This document shows positions 60,968 through 64,000 of a stretch of 64,000 nt of DNA, piece by piece. How positions within the stretch are numbered: position 1 is the stretch's first letter; each line of letters begins with the position of its first letter. Source of the stretch: JAAETI01 sp964195945 (GTDB taxonomy: Bacteria > Actinomycetota > Acidimicrobiia > Spongiisociales > UBA5794); contig CAXMRC010000150.1 of assembly GCA_964195945.1 (NCBI GenBank), positions 23,008 through 87,007 of the forward strand, in the 5' to 3' direction. The notes beneath the pieces were generated by a model. That model saw only the letters and a list, made by a program, of their open reading frames with translations. It was not told where the DNA came from and did no database searches. Made by a program: the position numbers and the translations under genes.

Positions 60968-62302
60968 ATGGGCAACTCGATGTCGGATGACCGTACGGGC
61001 CGATCGCTTACGCGCGAGCGAATCCGGGAGCGTGCCCCGATCGTTTACCTGTTCGTCGCTGGCGTCGTCTCGATTGTCATCGCCCTTGGCGCCGGGATCC
61101 TCGCCAGCAGAACCGTGGGCACCAATGACGCCCTTGAAGAAGTCAAGGCTGCCGGCGAGTGGATCGCCCGCACGGTCGGGGAACCCAATCTGAGCGAAGC
61201 GCTCATTGCGGGCGATCGGAGGGCCGTCGAGGATTTCGACCGATTGATCAGGACGCAGGTTCTTCCCAACTCCGTGGTCCGGGTGAAGGTGTGGTCGGCG
61301 GACGGCCGGGTCATCTATTCGGACGAGCCGACGCTGATCTCCAAGACGTTTGGCTTGAGACCCGAAGAGATCGACGCCTTGGAGAACGACGAGACATTGG
61401 CGGCAATCTCCGAAAACGACGACCCTGCCAACGAGTCCGAGGCCGACCTTGGCCGGCTGTTGCAGGTCTATGTGCCGGTTCAGGCACTGGATGGCGAGAG
61501 ACTCCTATTCGAGATGTATTTCCCGTACGAATTGGTCACTAGCCACACTTCGAAGACCTGGCTAGCGCTGATCCCGATCATCCTCGGATCGGTGGTTGTT
61601 CTGGGGATCATTCACGTTCCGCTCGCAATAAGCATGTCGACTAACTTGCGCCAACATCAAGAACAGAGGGAAGCGTTGCTCCGGCGTGCGATCGCAGCTT
61701 CGGACTTCGAAAGACGGCGCGTTGCCGGAGACCTGCACGATGGCGTAATCCAGGAACTTGCCGTGGCTTCGATCCTCCTGGCTACCGTTGATGAAATCAT
61801 GCCTAACGGCGACCACCCCGAGGCCGTTGATCTGGTCCATCGCTCCGCAGACGTCATCCGCGCCACCATGGCGGATTTGCGATCTCTTGTGGTGGACGTT
61901 TACCCACCGAAGCTGCGGGAACAGGGAATCGAGTGCGCCATCGCCGATCTAGTGGATTCAGCCTCTGATGCTGGGCTGGCTACCTCGCTCGAGATGCACG
62001 GCAGACCCGATCTGACGCCGGAGCTGGAAGTGCTGGCATACCGCACCGTGCGCGAGAGCGTTCACAACACCCTGAAGCACGCGAACGCTCAGACCTTACG
62101 GGTCACGTTATCGAATGGCACCCGGCCGTTCGTAGTCGAGATCACCGATGACGGCAACGGCTTCTCGCCAGACATTGCTCCCGCGGATGGGCATTTTGGA
62201 CTTCGGCTGGTATCCGATCTCGCCGCCGACGTGGGAGCGGAACTAAGGGTGACCTCGACTCCGGGCGAAGGCACTTCGGTGCGGCTGGAGGCGGTCCTGT
62301 GA
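60968..62302 (+). CDS. NarL-type sensor histidine kinase
   Basis: A 444-residue membrane kinase. TM1 about 25-47, an extracytoplasmic sensor of ~150 residues (50-195) of mixed alpha/beta type ('SVVRVKVWSADGRVIYSDEP' resembles a Cache/PAS-like sensor), TM2 about 198-222, then HisKA_3 with the phospho-His H257 ('RRRVAGDLHDGVIQELAVAS') and a HATPase with 'ESVHNTLKHANA', 'DDGNGF' and 'FGLRLVSDLAADVGAEL'. It senses an external signal and phosphorylates the response regulator, whose start overlaps its stop. Divergent from the multicopper oxidase. Confidence 0.9.
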   Translation: MGNSMSDDRTGRSLTRERIRERAPIVYLFVAGVVSIVIALGAGILASRTVGTNDALEEVKAAGEWIARTVGEPNLSEALIAGDRRAVEDFDRLIRTQVLPNSVVRVKVWSADGRVIYSDEPTLISKTFGLRPEEIDALENDETLAAISENDDPANESEADLGRLLQVYVPVQALDGERLLFEMYFPYELVTSHTSKTWLALIPIILGSVVVLGIIHVPLAISMSTNLRQHQEQREALLRRAIAASDFERRRVAGDLHDGVIQELAVASILLATVDEIMPNGDHPEAVDLVHRSADVIRATMADLRSLVVDVYPPKLREQGIECAIADLVDSASDAGLATSLEMHGRPDLTPELEVLAYRTVRESVHNTLKHANAQTLRVTLSNGTRPFVVEITDDGNGFSPDIAPADGHFGLRLVSDLAADVGAELRVTSTPGEGTSVRLEAVL

Positions 62303-62925
62303 TCGGGGTTCTGCTCGTTGACGACTTCCAGCCGATTCGCTCCGGCCTGCGCCAACTGATCGAAACGACCGGCGATCTGCGGGTGGTTGGAGAAGCCGGT
62401 TGCGGCGAAGACGCGATCGTCATGACCCGGGAACTGACCCCCGATGTCATCCTGATGGATCTCTCGATGCCCAATTGTGATGGGATCGAGGCCACACGAC
62501 GGATCATCGCCGAAGACCCAACGGCATGTGTGCTTGTGCTGACGGCCAACACTGATCGCAAGCGGACACTCCAAGCTATTAGGGCCGGTGCCATTGGTTA
62601 TCTCCTCAAGGATGCTGAGCCGTCGTACCTTCTCGATGCGGTGCGTTCGGCGGTACGGGGCGAATCGCCTTTGGATCCGAGGGCGGCCCGTGCTCTGGTC
62701 AGCGCTCTTTTCGAGGCGGAACTCGAGCCTACTTTGTCGACCCGGGAGCTCGAGGTAGTGGCGCTGGTTGCTAATGGGCTGGCGAACAAGCAGATAGCCC
62801 GTCGCCTATCTATTAGTGAGAAGACGGTCAAGAACCACCTCACCCGGGTCTTCAGCGTGCTCGGGGTAAGCGGGCGCACCCAGGCGGCCATGTGGGCGGC
62901 CGCGCACGGGCTGATCGACCAATAG
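62299..62925 (+). CDS. NarL/LuxR-type response regulator
   Basis: A 208-residue regulator starting with GTG at 62299, overlapping the kinase stop. Receiver domain: acidic pair D8/D9, phospho-acceptor D54 ('DVILMDLSMPNCDG'), conserved Lys in 'YLLKDAEPS'. C-terminal LuxR HTH about 145-208 ('LSTRELEVVALVANGLANKQ', 'ARRLSISEKTVKNHLTRVF'). Likely binds palindromic sites such as the one at 60817 and controls the divergent oxidase operon; that link is inference from position. Confidence 0.92.
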   Translation: MIGVLLVDDFQPIRSGLRQLIETTGDLRVVGEAGCGEDAIVMTRELTPDVILMDLSMPNCDGIEATRRIIAEDPTACVLVLTANTDRKRTLQAIRAGAIGYLLKDAEPSYLLDAVRSAVRGESPLDPRAARALVSALFEAELEPTLSTRELEVVALVANGLANKQIARRLSISEKTVKNHLTRVFSVLGVSGRTQAAMWAAAHGLIDQ

Positions 62926-63005
62926 GGGCCCGGGCTGGCGCTTGCATGGCCGATCCTCCCGGTGACCAAACGACCCATCTCCGTCCGGACAGCGCCAAAT
63001 AGGCG

Positions 63006-63041
63006 TCGGGGGGTTGGGCGGAGTAACCGCCCAACCCCCGA
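63006..63041. terminator. bidirectional hairpin terminator
   Basis: TC-GGGGG-TTGGGCGG pairs with CCGCCCAA-CCCCC-GA across the loop AGTAA, with one bulged G. It lies between the convergent response regulator and PKD-protein genes and can serve both. Confidence 0.75.
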
Positions 63042-63050
63042 CAGTCTGCC

Positions 63051-64000
63051 TCATCTGCGAACGTTTAACAGTGCCTCGTCGAAGAACCCACCGCGGCTGG
63101 TCACGATGTCCACCGTGTCGTTCGACAGGGTGACACCAGTGAGCCGGAACGCGAAGGTGCCGTCTATTGGATCGACCGTGGCCGTTCCGATCAGGGCGCC
63201 GCTCCTTCCTGGGAGACCATCTCCTTCGTAGATACTCACCACGTTCGGCACCGTGAACACATCCACGAATCCCTCTACGCGGAGCTGACCGCTACGGGTA
63301 CGCAGCTCCGCCCGGGTGACCGTGATGTCGTCCGCAACCTGGGTGATGGCCACCGTGTCGGTGGTCGTGACTGAGCCATTCCCCGTCGCCAACTCGAACA
63401 CGAGCGGGGTCGCGGTCACCACCTGCATCGTAAAGGTGGCAATTGCCTGATTCGCATCTGTGATCGTGACCAACGGCCCGCCGCTGATCTGGGTCCATTG
63501 GTAGGTCGAAGCGAAAGTGGATCCACTCCCATCGAGGGTCACTGTCTCGCCCACAATGGCGTCCTGATCCAGCCCTGCGTCCGCCACGGGCACTTGGCCC
63601 GCCGTCACCTGGACCGTAACCGACGCGGAATCGGTTTCGGCGGCGCCCGTCACAGTAAGCTGGAACAACAGATCACCGGTCAAGGCGGGTGCCGTGAAGG
63701 TGGCGATCGCCAGATTCGCGTCTGTGATCGTGACCGCTGTTCCGCTGAGCTGCTCCCACAGGTAGTCGGTGATGTCGCCGGTGGAGCCGGCGCTGGAGAG
63801 GATGACGGGTTGACCAGGAATCGCCGTCGTAGGGCTAGCACTTGCCACCGCCGTCACGGCCAGATTCGAGAAGTCGGTCCCGACCAGCCGCACGGGTTCG
63901 GTGTCCGATCCGCCGCTCGACGATGTCACTGTGACGTCGAGAGGGGCAGTCAGCAGCGGCGCCGTGAGCGAGCCTCCTGCTAGGGCACCACCCGGATTCG
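63051..64000 (-). CDS. PKD/Ig-repeat secreted protein (5' part outside window)
   Basis: The minus frame is open from the stop at 63051 to the end of the window, so only the C-terminal ~316 residues are seen. Two PKD-like domains of about 90 residues appear ('TDFSNLAVTAVASASPTTAI', then 'VPVADAGLDQDAIVGETVTL' with 'TYQWTQISGGPLVTITDANQ'), followed by a C-terminal beta domain ('VEGFVDVFTVPNVVSIYEGD', then 'GALIGTATVDPIDGTFAFRL'). Such arrays belong to large extracellular or cell-surface proteins. It may be a second secreted component of the multicopper-oxidase locus. Confidence 0.8.
   Translation of the reverse strand, partial: NPGGALAGGSLTAPLLTAPLDVTVTSSSGGSDTEPVRLVGTDFSNLAVTAVASASPTTAIPGQPVILSSAGSTGDITDYLWEQLSGTAVTITDANLAIATFTAPALTGDLLFQLTVTGAAETDSASVTVQVTAGQVPVADAGLDQDAIVGETVTLDGSGSTFASTYQWTQISGGPLVTITDANQAIATFTMQVVTATPLVFELATGNGSVTTTDTVAITQVADDITVTRAELRTRSGQLRVEGFVDVFTVPNVVSIYEGDGLPGRSGALIGTATVDPIDGTFAFRLTGVTLSNDTVDIVTSRGGFFDEALLNVRR

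Noticed and set aside
1..64000. CRISPR arrays, rRNA genes, insertion sequences, prophage genes
   Set aside because: No regularly spaced direct repeats, no transposase, integrase or phage structural motifs, and no rRNA-like tracts were seen on either strand.

Overview
The window reads as a densely packed, GC-rich chromosomal segment of a high-GC Gram-positive bacterium, most likely a deep-branching actinobacterium such as a member of the Acidimicrobiia. Three things point there. First, the block gcvH / GarA-type FHA protein / FtsR-type MerR regulator / DUF151 nuclease / ResR-type MerR regulator (about 23.5-27.8 kb) is the synteny known from mycobacteria and corynebacteria. Second, a secreted protein ends in three SLH repeats containing 'GCNPP..-FCP', a style I associate with Acidimicrobiia-like genomes. 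Third, there is a polyphosphate glucokinase and a 32-residue Lys-rich actinobacterial protein. The species assignment is inference. I saw no rRNA, no intact tRNA, no CRISPR array, and no transposase or integrase.

Layout. 0-6.4 kb: catabolic and housekeeping genes (hotdog thioesterase, M24 peptidase, ApbE flavin transferase, kynureninase, DUF1684, EamA transporter, ribokinase-like kinase). 6.5-10.7 kb: a thioredoxin-CcdA membrane fusion, an SLH-anchored lyase-like protein, a GNAT acetyltransferase and an HD-GYP protein. 10.7-20.6 kb: NptA-type Na/Pi transporter, two acyl-CoA dehydrogenases, Maf, a D-cysteine desulfhydrase-like enzyme, RNase HII, AlgH, a PEBP protein, adenosine deaminase and a lipase. 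20.6-28.8 kb: a long minus-strand set with ppgK, a shrunken GcvPA-like protein, gcvT, a PD-(D/E)XK-like protein with an apparent CTG start, and the conserved actinobacterial regulatory block ending in gcvH, pgsA and a DUF6941 gene.

29-36.2 kb: an EEP hydrolase, DUF3054, an MgtC-type protein, then a plus-strand BMP-type nucleoside or nucleobase ABC importer whose last gene is a yeast-type cytosine deaminase, which together suggest pyrimidine salvage. 36.2-39.5 kb: cytochrome bd oxidase (cydAB) followed by a chimera of a cytochrome b N-terminus and a cytochrome c. 40-46.6 kb: a lipoprotein and a stress operon (two DksA/TraR-type zinc-finger proteins, a tandem universal stress protein, a CtpF-like P-type ATPase, a second universal stress protein), reminiscent of the mycobacterial hypoxia gene pair Rv1996/ctpF.

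46.8-64 kb is the most distinctive part. A small winged-helix regulator precedes a secreted protein with NFVD/Asp-rich repeats and two very strong tandem hairpins. After a lipoprotein amidohydrolase with a discoidin-like tail comes a minus-strand cluster: a 2283-residue, membrane-anchored MnxG-like multicopper oxidase, a His-rich beta-propeller lipoprotein and a thioredoxin-fold lipoprotein. It is divergent from a NarL-type histidine kinase/response regulator pair. A PKD-rich surface protein runs off the window end. I interpret this as an extracellular copper-dependent metal- or substrate-oxidation system; its substrate cannot be told from sequence.
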